A stretch of 64,000 nucleotides of DNA from Schistosoma mansoni (Eukaryota > Platyhelminthes > Trematoda > Strigeidida > Schistosomatidae), in NCBI RefSeq assembly GCF_000237925.1, contig NW_017386025.1, forward strand, positions 2,480,001-2,544,000, in the 5' to 3' direction. Shown piece by piece: positions 12,065 through 22,949 of the stretch (positions are counted from its first letter, which is position 1; every line of letters begins with the position of its first letter). Under the pieces are notes generated by a model. The model made no database searches. It worked only from the letters and a program-made list of their open reading frames with translations, and was not told the DNA's origin. Position numbers and translations under genes: made by a program.

Positions 12065-12330
12065 ATCAGAAGTCAGAAGAGAAAAGAGATTCGAAGATAT
12101 ATTTGATAGGCTATCGATATATCGAGGTGATCAATCCAATCTGATTAGTGATTGTAGGAGATGTGAAGCACGGCGTGCCCGCCCGCAATCTGGTGCCGAT
12201 GCATGACCGATAGACTTCAGTCAGGTGAGTCCATTAAAATCAGTGCGGTCAGCATTATATGTCGAAGACTTACAGAGCTATTGATTTTGGTGGGTTATTT
12301 ACCGTTACAGACAGAAAGCTTTCGCTGCTA
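12065..12330 (+). repeat. Interspersed 0.3 kb repeat (family G), copy 1
   Basis: It matches, with divergence, sequences at 50455-50765 (minus), 55690-56010 (plus), 57290-57600 (plus) and 63135-63300 (minus). Shared blocks include AAGATATATTTGA, ATGCATGACCGA, GTCCATTAAAA and GAGCTATTGATTTTG. Three of the copies lie within 1 kb of Gypsy-type gag relics, so it may be an LTR or untranslated part of that element. Confidence 0.55.
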
Positions 12331-13060
12331 TTGAAAGGTCCAGTCCTCTTGGGAAGTGAACTTCCAACAGATTGCTTTATCTTACTTTGGTGCTTTAATA
12401 TTCCATCGCCTAACGTTTAGTGTGTTTTTCAGGTACGTTGTAGTACTCTCCATCGATTTGCAAAGTTGCGAAACGTAAATGTCCCTATTTTCATACTACT
12501 TTAAACTATCTATATAGCCCTTACCTTTGACGTTCTTTTTTTCTTGGATTCACATGCAATTCTATTGTCAACAGAAAAATGATGAATCTAAAGAGCCCCC
12601 GAAATATCTTTACTGATCACGCATTTGTTTAATCCTTCTACTCCTCATAGGGCTTGGGTCACTGGCCAGGGATTTACGAGCAATTCCATCCTGAGCACCT
12701 CTTTTCACTTGTTCTCAAGGACTATTGATCCTTCAGCTGTCTTCCACTAACTACTGGTTCTCTGTGATTAATTTGAAGCAACATAACCAAATGTACTGAT
12801 CCCAATAAGTGTGGTGAGGCGATCACAATATTGATCCAATTTTATTAGATTTGCTAGGATCTCCCCATAAATGTAAACTATTCAAATATTCTTTCTTAAT
12901 TTGGTTTTCCGCATGACATTTGCTCTATGATCGGTTGTTGTTACTGTTGGTTAGCTAGATTTTTGCGTTTAATGGTCGTATTTTTCTTACTTCAATATCA
13001 ACAGACGTAAAAATTCATTTTCTATTGCTTGTTCTACCTTGAGTGTCAAGTTCCCTGAAA
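12331..13060. other. Unassigned AT-rich sequence
   Basis: No open frame of note and no recognised repeat on either strand, apart from possible old retrotransposon debris. Confidence 0.3.
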
Positions 13061-13065
13061 TTCGT

Positions 13066-13142
13066 CTTATTATTATCAATGGCTTTGTTCAATATCATAA
13101 TCTGGTACAATATAGAATTCTCAGCACGAGTTATTCTCATGC
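13066..13142 (-). mobile_element. Solo 3' end of the non-LTR family found at 47.7-49.9 kb
   Basis: The sequence TTATTATTATCAATGGCTTTG followed by ATAATCTGGTACAATATAG and AATTCTCAG.ACGAGTTATT also terminates the element at 47,745-47,825, in the same orientation. It is a heavily 5'-truncated copy or an old fragment. Confidence 0.6.
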
Positions 13143-13599
13143 AAGCCGTTAGGGTTTTGATGTGTTGTGTGTAAATGACTGTTGTTTATCTTAAGGAGGA
13201 TCGATCGCATTAAAGCAGCTTAGTCGCTTTTGTTCCTAAATCTGTAAACATCTAAGGTCCGTACCGAATCTCAACAGAAAGAAACAACAAGTGTTACTTG
13301 GTGGGTATTCATCATATTGTACACGTGAATGCTGCCTCTTCCCTTGTGAATACTCACATCTACTTCGGTGGAGGACCGTCTTCTCCTACATCTTTTCATT
13401 TATATGAACTGAAATGGTTGGATTATCCATAACTTTTAAATCGTTCAACGAATCCAAGGTGTCCCTGTTATTTAGGACTTCTCCTAGGACGAAGAGTTCT
13501 TCATAATTGAGTCAACAATTGTTAGACGGGAGAAAAGTGAGGATAAGTAATTTTGCGTGAAGTCAGTCTTCAGTTAGAATGCATGTTTGAGATTCCTTC

Positions 13600-14253
13600 T
13601 ATGCATAACTCTGCAGTTCGGCCTTTAATATTAATTCCATATGACGTTGGCGGTCTCGATTACTCATGGTGTTGAAGACGGTTCCAAAGGGTTTTTCCAT
13701 CCATAGTATCGAATGCTTTCCTATAATGAAGGACTTTGATATGTAGTGATCAGTTTCATTAGGTTTGCCTCTCAAGAACTACCAACAGTGTCGCAATCAG
13801 ACTGGCACTTGATCGATCCTTATGAAAGTATGTTTGTTAGTCATGAAGTTGTACGAATATCGGATCTTTCATTTATTTCGGTAACAGAATGTCGTAAACC
13901 TTTTATGGTATTGATCGTAGCATGATGCCTCCGAAGTTACGATAAGTAGAACTCCTTTATTCAGCATCTTCACTAGGTGTTCGTTTCCAGTCTGCTGACA
14001 CTAGTTCTTGCCCAAAAATGTCCCTGAGGAGAAAGAAAAGCATCTTTACAGTTACCTCTATATTTGATTCCAGTGCATTGGCCGATATTCCGCCCAGTGT
14101 TGTTTCTTTGCCATCCTTGATTTGTTTGATGGTCTTACCAACTTCTTGAATAGTTGCCAAGCAATCACCAATAGGAGCAGGTCTGCGAGCTAATTTAAAT
14201 TCAGGAGGTGTCTTCGGCATTGATCTATTCAAGGATTCTACCCAGTCATTCAT
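13600..14253 (-). mobile_element. RTE-type reverse transcriptase fragment (minus strand)
   Basis: The minus-strand frame 14253-13957 reads IKQIKDGKETTLGGISANAL, clearly related to the IRQIKSGKAAGPDNISAEAL segment of the plus-strand element at 16.6 kb. Continuing 3' in broken frames, KAFDTMD (RT palm A) occurs near 13,700. Stops and frameshifts make it a pseudogene. Confidence 0.7.
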
Positions 14254-14668
14254 CTGAACTTGAAACTAAGTGACCAGTATACTTGGGTAGTTGCTAAATG
14301 TCATTCTAATATTCAGCACTCCCTCGATATCTTCCTGAGTGCATCAAAAAACTGCTTGATACTCTTATGAATTTCGGCCTTTATATGGAATTCAATATAG
14401 ATTCATTGGATGAACATAATCAAACATCGAATTTCGAATATAAAATACAAAAGTGAGTGTCACTGTGCATAATCAGAAAACCTATTATAACAGCATTTGA
14501 TAGGTAGAGTGGTAATATCTCATCTAGCGATGCGTGTTAGATAAGCGAACAAGTTCTATCGGAATCCAGTATCATCGTCGCCAGCCTCCCCCCGTTCATT
14601 GATGCGTCACATCGACAAGTCGTGAGGCTTTGCGGGAGCGGTCAAATCAAGGCAATTAATAGGTTAAT

Positions 14669-14866
14669 TTGAGTGCAGTCATGCAGGCGAGTATATTAGG
14701 TCCACTCTTGTTTCTTATGTATACAAATGATAAATGTAACATCAAAATATTTGGGAGACCATACTTATACGCTGATGATCTCAAAATAGTATACAGCTTT
14801 AAGCCTGAAACTCTAAGTGAAATTGGATCTCTGATTCAAAGTGACTTCAATAACCTAACTATCTGA
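14669..14866 (+). mobile_element. Reverse transcriptase fragment with YADD box
   Basis: The frame reads ASILGPLLFLMYTND and, shortly after, YADDLKIVY. These are RT motifs B' and C (catalytic Asp-Asp) of CR1/Jockey-type elements. It is an isolated fragment of about 65 aa without its remaining domains. Confidence 0.7.
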
Positions 14867-14967
14867 AGCGAAAAATGGCAATTACCATTTAACCTCAACC
14901 AACGTGGGATCATGCACTATGGAAAACATCCCTATTAACTACAACTTTACTTGAATAAATGTAGGGT

Positions 14968-17045
14968 TCAAACACTGTAGCTCCTCCGCAGGCTTCTGCC
15001 GGCCCCAAGCTCGGGTAAACGAGGAGGGTTGGGCATGGAGTTAGCGACCCCATCCCGTAGAAAATTAACTCGCCAAAAAAGGCTAAAGAGAAAAAATTAT
15101 TCAAACCATTCAAACTCTGCCCTGGGAGTCGAATGAATAACTATGACGTCTCATGATGAAAGCAGAGTTCCTCCGGAAGTCATGAGGCCGATGCACCTTC
15201 TGACAACCAGAGCGGCAATTTTCATAGGTACATGGAATGTCCGGACAATGTGGGAGACCAGAAGAGTATTCCAAATTGCAGCAAAAATAAGGAAATACAA
15301 TTTAGGGGTGCTTAGAATCAGTGAAACACATTAGACGCAGGTTGGACAACAACGACTATCTTCAGGAGAACTTCTATTATACTCCGGTCATGAAGAAGAA
15401 AATGCCCAACATACACAAGCAGAGGCATTGATGCTGTCCAAACAACCACAAAATGCACTTATAGGATGGGAATCTCATGGACCGAGGATCATCAAAGTCT
15501 CCTTCAAAACAAAGAAAGACGGCATTACAGTGAACATCATCCAATGCTATGAGCCTACCAACGACTACGATGAAGACACTAAAGACCAATTCTACGATAA
15601 GCTGCAGTCGATTGTCGAGAAGTGCCCAAAAAGGACCTGACCATTCTGATGGGAGATTTCAATGCCAAGGTTGGAAAAGACAACACTGGATACGAAGACG
15701 TCATGGGAGGACATGGACTGGGAGAAAGGAAAGAAAATAGTGAGAGATTTGCAAACCTATGAGTCTTCAATAAACTGGTCATAGGTGGCACCATATTCCC
15801 ACACAAAAACATACACAAAACCACTTGGATTTGACCAGATCACAGTACACAGAATCAAATCGACCATATCTGCATCAACAAAAAGTTCAGGAGGACGATG
15901 GAGGATGTGAGAACCAGGAGAGGAGCTGATATAGCATCAGGTCATCACTTCCTGGTCACCAAGATGAAAATAAAACTTAAGAAGCACTGGACAACGGCGC
16001 GGACAACATCACAAACTTTAATAAGGCCTTTCTTTGAGATGCTGACAAACTCAACAAATTCAACATAGCCTTCAGCAACAGGTTCCAGGCCCTTCATGAT
16101 CTACTCAATGGAGAGAGGACTACCATGGAGAATAACTAGAAAGGCATCAAGGAGGCAATCGTTTCAACATGTCAGGAGGTTCTGGGCTACAAGAAGCACC
16201 ACAACAAGGAATGGATCACTGCCGGTACACTGCATAAGATCAAAGAAAGGAGGAACAAGAAGGCAGCAATCAATATCAGCCGAACAAGAGCAGAAAAAGC
16301 CAAGGCACAAACCGAATACACAGAGGCAAACAAGCAAGTGAAGAGGAGCATCAGAACCGACAAACGTAAATATGTGGAAGACTTAGCAATGACAGCGGAA
16401 AAGGCTGCAAGAGAAGGAAACATGAGACAACTGTATGATACAACGAAGAAACTTGCTGGAAATTACCGTAAGCCAGAAAGACCAGTGAAAAGCAAGGAAG
16501 GCAAAGTAATCACCGACATTGAAGAACAACGAAACAGATGGGTAGAACACTTCAAAAAACTCTTGAATCGACCAGCTCCACTGAACCCACCCAGCAGCAT
16601 CCACAGACCTCCCAATCGATGTCGGCCCACCAACAATTGAAGAGATCAGCATGGCCATTAGACAAATCAAGAGCGGCAAAGCAGCGGGACCAGACAACAT
16701 CTCGGCAGAGGCACTGAAAGCAAATGTAGCAGCAACTGCCAAGATACTCCACATCCTCTTCAGTAAGATTTGAGACGAAGAACAAGTACCAATAGACTGG
16801 AAAAAAGGACTTCTGATCAAGATACCAAAGAAAGGTGATCTCAGCAAGTGTGATAACTACAGAGGCATCACTCTTCTCTCAATACCAGGAAAAGTCTTCA
16901 ACAGGGTATTTTTGAACAGGATGAAGGACTCCGTAGACGCCCAACTTAGAGATCAACGGGCTGGATTTCGTAAGGATCGATCATGTACAGTCCAAATCGC
17001 AACTATACGGATCATTGTGGAACAATCAATTGAATGGAATTCATC
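14968..17045 (+). mobile_element. RTE-type (SR2-like) retrotransposon, 5' two thirds, decayed
   Basis: The 5' leader at 14968-15080 (GGGTTGGGCATGGAGTTAGCGACCCC region) is typical of the RTE elements of these flukes. Endonuclease pieces follow: FIGTWNVRTMWETRR at about 15210, IIQCYEPTNDYDED at 15540 and LMGDFNAKVGKDNTGYED at 15650. RT begins at about 16640 with IRQIKSGKAAGPDNISAEAL, DWKKGLLIKIPKKGDLS and NYRGITLLSIPGKVFNRV, and stops after QRAGFRKDRSCT at about 17040. The catalytic YADD/FADD part and the 3' end are missing. Several frameshifts and stops show it is dead. The break coincides with the start of Merlin-like sequence. Confidence 0.75.
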
Positions 17046-17154
17046 ACTCATTACCCAATCCCAGTGGTAGGTTTCCTGTAATTCGGGATTGGATTGTGAG
17101 AAAAAGACATTTGCAGAATGTTTGAAATAAAAGGACTTCGAATACCCTCCTAAT

Positions 17155-17362
17155 CATTAAATAATATGTTAAACCAGGAAAAGCGGTTTACACAGATTAT
17201 TGGAGAGCGTATCAGTGTCTTTGCAGACATGGAAATCTCCGTCATCTCGTCGTTTATAAATGGCATATTTTAAATCAAACACCTGGTGCCCACACAAACA
17301 ACATGAAAGCTGAACGGGCTAGACTGAGAAACATTCTTCGAGTTTACGAAGGATCTACAGGT
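17155..17362 (+). pseudogene. Merlin-like (ISXO2/IS1016-type) DNA transposase fragment
   Basis: An open frame without ATG reads VKPGKAVYTDYWRAYQCLCR, then HLVVYKWHILNQTPGAHTNN and MKAERARLRNILRVYEGSTG. A TDxWxAY motif followed by an H..LN..PGAHTNxxE-like block is the pattern of the DDE transposase domain of Merlin / ISXO2-like families. Merlin elements are known from schistosomes. Only about 65 residues are left; I see no terminal inverted repeats, so it is a remnant. Confidence 0.6.
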
Positions 17363-19510
17363 AAGATGATTTCGAGTTATATGGACAATTAGGATGCTAA
17401 ACATATCGTGTTCAAAATACTGAGAACCTAAGGCCATCAATAATGTAAAACTAGTTATACATCGTGGATTAATTTACAACAAATTATTTCCATATGACAA
17501 CTGTATTCTCAACAACTTAAAGATTCTCAAGATCATTTAGGAATAACTGAAAGCCATCTCTGTACTATGATTTATGCAGAAGGTTCGCAGGAATAATGTG
17601 AAAAATACCACTATCAAGTGATTACTGAATTTCCCGTGGAATCATCAACCAAAATAACAAATCGGAGCTCTATCCGTAGTTGGTTTAAAAATACAGTCAG
17701 ACCGACTGAGAATCTTCCATAGCCAGGAATAACACAAGCCATTCATCCCATTGTCCTCCTTATAGTAAAACATATATTCATATGGTGATTATGAATGCAG
17801 AGTCAGGGAGTAATATGGTAAGGTAAAACAAGGGACTTTCGTCACACGGAGAGAATATATCGCCGGATTTGGACACGCATGTACAAAATTAAAGTTCGCT
17901 CTGTAGTTATCCACCGAAATTACATTTAGATGCTTCAATCTGTAACTGTAAAATAAAAGCTCTGTGTTTCTAATTAGGAGGAAGAACCAATTAATCGAAA
18001 TATGCCCATGAACTAATTCTAAATGACATCCCATAGAAACTGTCAGCAATCAAACATTTCATCTGTTCAAAAAGGCAGAAAAAGACTTCATTTATGTGAT
18101 CTATTTGGAGGACTTAAGTTTACTTGGGTTGAACAGGATTGGTATGTCCTAGCTTATGTCGAAGCTACTAATCTCATGGAACATTTTTCGTGGAATACAA
18201 GTGCCTTGGCTCATTTGATAACTGCGCAGAAGAAAAACTGCTCAGCCTTATAATCATCAAAGTAAGGACAGATTAGAGGAATACATAATGGAACCACTGC
18301 AACATGGGACAGCTCATAGCGTGTAATTTATTAGTCCGCATCGTTCGTTCATGATCTTGAAGTTGTATGATTAACTGTTCAGCGCTCGGTGATCAGTCAG
18401 GTAACGCACAAAAAGTCCAGTTTAATCATAACTCATTGAGATCTCAGTGGCCATACAAGCAGTTCGATAGACTATAAGCTTTTCTCCCAATGGAGTTTAT
18501 TGAATAAGAATTCATTATAACTATTATTTTCGAGACTCTATGATAAGAATAAAGCATAGAAACATCTTGAGTAGTTCACGACTTTTAGCAGTTTAGCAAC
18601 GAGAGATAGCTTTCCAACATTACTGGAATATATGATCACAGCAACAAATGTACTTGTTCGTCTCGTAGATATTGGACATTGGATTGAAGAGCATGTTTTG
18701 AGTGTTGCGGAGGTTTGTGATTTACGTTTTTGGGTTCGCATTGTGTTTATCGTTTAAATATGTCGATTAAAAACGATATTCTTAACACTGATTGCAGTGC
18801 CTATATGACAGGTTCCCCCTATTAAGATACGAACTCGTTTCCAAAGTGCCTAAATATGGTCAAGCTAACATTATTTGCATTAAAATCTCAGCCTTAAACA
18901 TATCTTTGTCTTTTTGGCAGTATTCCTGTGTAAAATTTTTGGAATTTTAATAATTCCCTCTTTAATCATGAGGTGATCTTACGGGATTTCACTACTGACT
19001 TAGACTTCTTAATGGGAGCTACTTTCCAGTGTTTGAGCAACGAGGACAAATGTGTATATTTTTTATTTCTCATAGGCTTAATAACTCGTCACAATCGTAC
19101 GATCTTAAGAACTACAAATTCTGTGTGTGTGAACGACTTGGTACTTCACATCGTATCAAGGATATGCGCTTCTGATTTTCGTACATTTCAGTATGAAAAG
19201 TAAAATTTAAGTTAGCAAAATAAATTTTAAGACATAATCAATGCACCCTATAAACAACGTCTGACAAGAACTTCCATTAAGCTATTAGGTGACACTGTTT
19301 ACACATTAGGGAAGTTTTCAGCGACCCCGTGGGTAAGCGCTTTGCATTTTCGTAGTTACATCAAACACTCCAGTTCTTCTGTCCCAAACATAACCAAGCG
19401 TTGATGTAGAGCATTAATGTATATGTAAAAAACAAGCATGGAATATCTAATCCAATTTTGTTAACAGCATCATTAATCGATTTATCTTTCCTTTCTATCA
19501 CTTGACTGTC
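17363..19510. other. Unassigned AT-rich sequence
   Basis: Short open frames on both strands (for example 18023-18253 plus, 18538-18741 minus, 18973-19203 plus) show no domain, homopolymer-free splice context or partner exons that I can recognise. Confidence 0.3.
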
Positions 19511-19514
19511 AGCC

Positions 19515-21327
19515 AATCAGCTATAACGTAGGACCAGGCATATATATTCATCGGTCCAAGTTGCCACACCATTAACACACGATGAACACCAAATTCATAG
19601 AAGTAGTTACTTCAGTGGTAGTAATATATAAAGGGGATTTCATATAAAGATATGATACTGTGAGAAAGAATTAGTTCGTAGAAAGAAAGGTATAAGGCAA
19701 TTTTAATTTCACGGTTTAAGGAAGACGAATAGTGTATACACCTTCGTCATTGTGACCGGTTCTGAGCCATGCCTCCAACCATTGGTTACGATAGTCACGC
19801 GGATCCCAACCAAGTAGTCTAAATCTACCAACATGGCTCAGACTAGTAGTTAGTGACTTCAAGGACTGGTGCCACGTTCTGGTTTGGCCACCGCTAACTC
19901 TCTTCCAACCATCACCAATACTAGTCAGCATAGCGCGTCGTGGTAATCGGTGTTCAGACATACGTAACATGTGGCTTGACCATCTTAGTCGTTGAAGATT
20001 TATGACCTCGTCAACTGATTTACCATCATTCCCTAATACCCTGAATTTAACCTCACTATTACTTACCTGTTGATCCTAGCAGATGCGAGCAATATTTCTA
20101 AGGCATCTATGGTCAAATACTAGTAACTTACGAGTATCTCCTGCTCTTAATGGCCACATTTCTCAGGCGTAAAGTAGAAGCAAACTGCTGCAGAGTATAC
20201 TCGTCCCTTAATTGATAGGCGGATATCTCGTCTTCGCCATAGGTGACGTAAGTTGGCAAAAGCCAAACGAGCTTTTTGAATCAGTGGAGAGATTTCGTCA
20301 GACACCAACCTACTAGGTCTGAACAGACCTTCAAGATAGGCGAAGTTGTCGACGCGTTTGACTACTGTACTCCCTATCCTTAGTTCAGGTGTTGACACAG
20401 GTCAGTTCTGAAGCACCAGCTTGCATTTAGAGGGAGAGGAACGCATCCCAAACATCCTGGCATTGTTGCGCAGTACTATCAAAAGACTGCATTTTATCAG
20501 CAACTTTACCAAACAGGACTGTCATCTGCGTATTCTAAGTCGATGATTGGACCTCCTGGTAGGAGATCGATTACTGAAAATTCAGTCGATGAGAACGTTA
20601 TTTCCAGCTCTAGGTCTATGATGGAATCGAACAAAAATAGGGATAGTGGTCAGCCTTGCCTGACATCATTTGAAGTCGCGAAATCAAATGACAGCCATAA
20701 GCTCTCACTCGACTGGTAGTGTTCGAGTAAAGAGCCTTCACAAAGTTTATGTACTACTGAGGTACACCTTTCAATGGCACACTGTCACATAGCCTCTCAG
20801 TCTACAGAGTCAAACGCTGCTTTTAAGTCAAGAAGAACTATCATTATCAGACGCCGATAAACATGTCTGTGCTCTAAAACCTGACGAATAGAGAATATGT
20901 GATCGATACGGCTACGACCAGGTCTGAAACCAGCCTGTTTTTCTCGTGTTTGCAGTTCATGAGTCTGTTAAGCGTCCGGTAATTATTGAGGTTAGTGTTT
21001 TAGATGCTATATTAGTCAAATTAATCCCTCTATGGTTATCACAGGATGATTTTGACCCTTATATATTGGGACAATCAGTGATTGTGACCAGTCAGATGGG
21101 ATGACGTCCAGTTCTCAGATTTTAGCTAAAATCTTAGTCAAGCTAATCGCTAAAACTGGACCACCATCTTTAAAGATCTCTGGAGCCAATCCATCTGAAC
21201 CAGCTGCTCTTCCTCGTTTCAGATTAGCTATAGCTTTTTAAACTTCGATCAGAGTCGGGAGGCTTACTTCAATGTTCTATTCAGACTGTTTGAGAATGGT
21301 GGGTAACTGTAGAGTAGCTGAAGGCCA
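19515..21327 (-). mobile_element. Non-LTR retrotransposon, family B, RT to 3' end (minus strand)
   Basis: On the minus strand from 21.2 kb downwards the broken frames read DGLAPEIFKDGGPV (about 21,170), LDLKAAFDSVD (RT palm A, about 20,830) and LEYADD (catalytic Asp pair, about 20,540). Next is NLRHLWRRRDIRLSIKGRVY (20,250), and finally MLRMSEHRLPRRAML to GVYTIRLP (19970-19716). A 3' UTR follows to about 19515, including a segment shared with 22.8-22.95, 44.65-44.9 and 61.5-61.7 kb. Frames are interrupted, so the copy is dead. The C-terminal 84 residues are almost identical to the inverted copy at 21778-22041, which suggests recent duplication. Confidence 0.75.
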
Positions 21328-21440
21328 GTTAAGCTGAGGATTCCCATACTAGGATGAAATGGCCGCCCAGTGCTTCTAGGTTTTCAATGGTGACCTAACA
21401 TTCATCCATTCATGATATCAATTGAAACTTAACAATCTCC
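21320..21440 (+). repeat. SINE family 2 fragment with hammerhead-like core (copy d)
   Basis: It contains CTGAGGA (21334-21340), a TCCC...GGA hairpin, GAAAT, GGCCG and CAGTGC (21368-21373), then the TTCTAGGTTTTC..TGGTGACCTA tail seen in the other copies. The 5' tRNA-like part is absent. It abuts the 5' limit of the family B element. Confidence 0.6.
21328..21373 (+). ncRNA. Hammerhead ribozyme-like motif, degenerate (SINE family 2, copy d)
   Basis: This copy keeps CUGAGGA, which fits the CUGANGA core consensus, but has GAAAU instead of GAAAC and lacks an intact stem I partner and GUH cleavage triplet. It is important mainly as support for the ancestral core of the family. Confidence 0.4.
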
Positions 21441-21689
21441 ACAACCCTATACTGATAGATTAAAAATTGACTAGATAGTTGGTTTTAATTTACTACTATG
21501 TTAAAGTCGATTTAGAAGTATTAGCTTCCAAGTGGAAATAAGTTAACGGTTATAATCTCTTAGAAAATAGCTGATCATTTATTCAGTTGAGTTTCTTTTG
21601 TTGATCATATATCACGGAATATAACAGAATAAGTGTATAAACCAGTAAATTATCACATTTTCGTTAAAACTAGAAGTGAAATATTGCTC

Positions 21690-22110
21690 GCATCTACTGG
21701 GATCACCAGGTAAGTAATAGTGAGGTTAAATTCAGGGTATTAGGGAATGATGGTAGATCAGTCGATGTGGTTATTGGTTGGGCCACATGTTACGTATGTC
21801 TGAACACCGATTACCACGACGCGCTATGCTGACTAGTATTGGTGATGGTTGGAAGAGAGTTAGCGGTGGCCAAACCAGAACGTGGCACCAGTCCTTGAAG
21901 TCACTAACTACTAGTCTGAGCCATGTTGGTAGATTTAGACTACTTGGTTGGGATCCGCGTGACTATCGTAACCAATGGTTGGAGGCATGGCTCAGAACCG
22001 GTCACAGTGACGAAGGTGTATACACTATTCGTCTTCCTTAAACTATGAGATTAAAATTGCTTCATATGTCTTTCTTCCTGTACTATATCCTTATATATAA
22101 CCTTTATTTG
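21690..22110 (+). mobile_element. Family B 3' terminal fragment, inverted relative to the 19.5-21.3 kb copy
   Basis: The frame 21778-22041 reads MLRMSEHRLPRRAML through GVYTIRLP, differing by one residue (N to S) from the minus-strand copy. Upstream, AGGTAAGTAATAGTGAGGTT matches too, with a short deletion just before the MLRMSEH segment. The 3' UTR start follows. It is 5'-truncated at about 21,690. Confidence 0.75.
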
Positions 22111-22189
22111 ATATATGTTATAACTTTTGGCCGAGTGGATGTCTAGTTAATGTATAAATGTGATAAAACTGCCAATAAGAGAGCAGCGA

Positions 22190-22510
22190 ATTATCGATTG
22201 GAACAGTGACACACGAAACCGTACGAACAGTCTAGAGTACCTATCGGTCCTGTTTCTGTCTAGCCCAGCCAGTTAAGTTCAGAACACCAATAACAGCCTC
22301 TGCGGTATGAATCATTATATTTCAAACATACTGAGTTTATATACCAAACAGACTGACCACATCGTACCGATAAAATAGAAAATAACATTTGTACAAGATT
22401 TAGCCAAATATGGCTGTGAATGTGGGAGGCAGTAATTAATAGACTAGGGATAACTCAAGAATGGTAAACCGTATAATAATAGTTTATAGTTCAAAATAAA
22501 GCTCATGATA
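22190..22510 (-). repeat. LTR-like repeat, diverged third copy
   Basis: In the same reading direction as the 34.3-34.8 kb repeat it matches over CGGTCC..TTTCTGTCTAGCCC, AACACCAATAACAGCCTCTG and TTTGTACAAGAT, and continues to the RTAATAATAGT and AGCTCATGATAAGA blocks. Divergence is obviously larger than between the 30.4 and 34.3 kb copies. Confidence 0.6.
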
Positions 22511-22519
22511 AGAGGAACA

Positions 22520-22695
22520 TAAATACAAATATCGGTTAAGTGCTCTGTCGCGAGACTGGTAGGTCCTGGGTTCGAATCTCGCGAGGCGGGACCGTGGATG
22601 CGCACTGCTAAGTATTCCCACAATAGGACGAAACAGCCGTCCAGTGCTTCCAGGTTTTCGCTGGTGGTCTAGCTTCAATTGACTCATGATTTTAA
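22520..22695 (+). repeat. tRNA-headed SINE, family 2 (copy a)
   Basis: The head has GGTTAAGTGCTC and the B-box-like GGGTTCGAATCTC, which imitate internal RNA polymerase III promoter boxes. A hammerhead-like core follows at 22602-22647, and then a tail TTCCAGGTTTTCGCTGGTGG. Copies occur at 21.3 kb and twice at 28.1-28.6 kb. Confidence 0.7.
22602..22647 (+). ncRNA. Hammerhead ribozyme-like motif, degenerate (SINE family 2, copy a)
   Basis: Stem I halves are GCACTG (22602) and CAGTGC (22642). Between them lie CTAAGTA (decayed from CTGANGA), TCCCACAATAGGA (stem II), CGAAAC, AGCC and the GTC cleavage triplet. The catalytic CUGANGA is broken, so activity is unlikely. Confidence 0.5.
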
Positions 22696-22799
22696 CTATG
22701 AGTACGAATAGTTTAGTCATTTAGCAATTATACGGTAAAAATTATATGCATAATATTGGTCCATAAATGGATCCCAAAGCTACCATTCACTATTGTTAT

Positions 22800-22945
22800 C
22801 GGGACATAACAATATATTACCACTACTAAATTAACTACTATGAGTTTGGTATTCAGCTTGCTGTGCTAATGAGGTATGACAACTTGGATCGATGTATATA
22901 TGTCCCTGGTCCTACGTTGTAGCTCACTGGCTGACTGTTGTAAAA
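22800..22945 (+). mobile_element. Family B 3' UTR end fragment
   Basis: It contains ACTACTATGAGTTTGGTATTC, GCTAATGAGGTATGACA and the terminal CCTACGTTGTAGCTCACTGG, matching in order the 3' ends at 19.52 (minus), 44.66 (minus) and 61.6 kb (plus). Confidence 0.55.
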
Positions 22946-22949
22946 GCCA

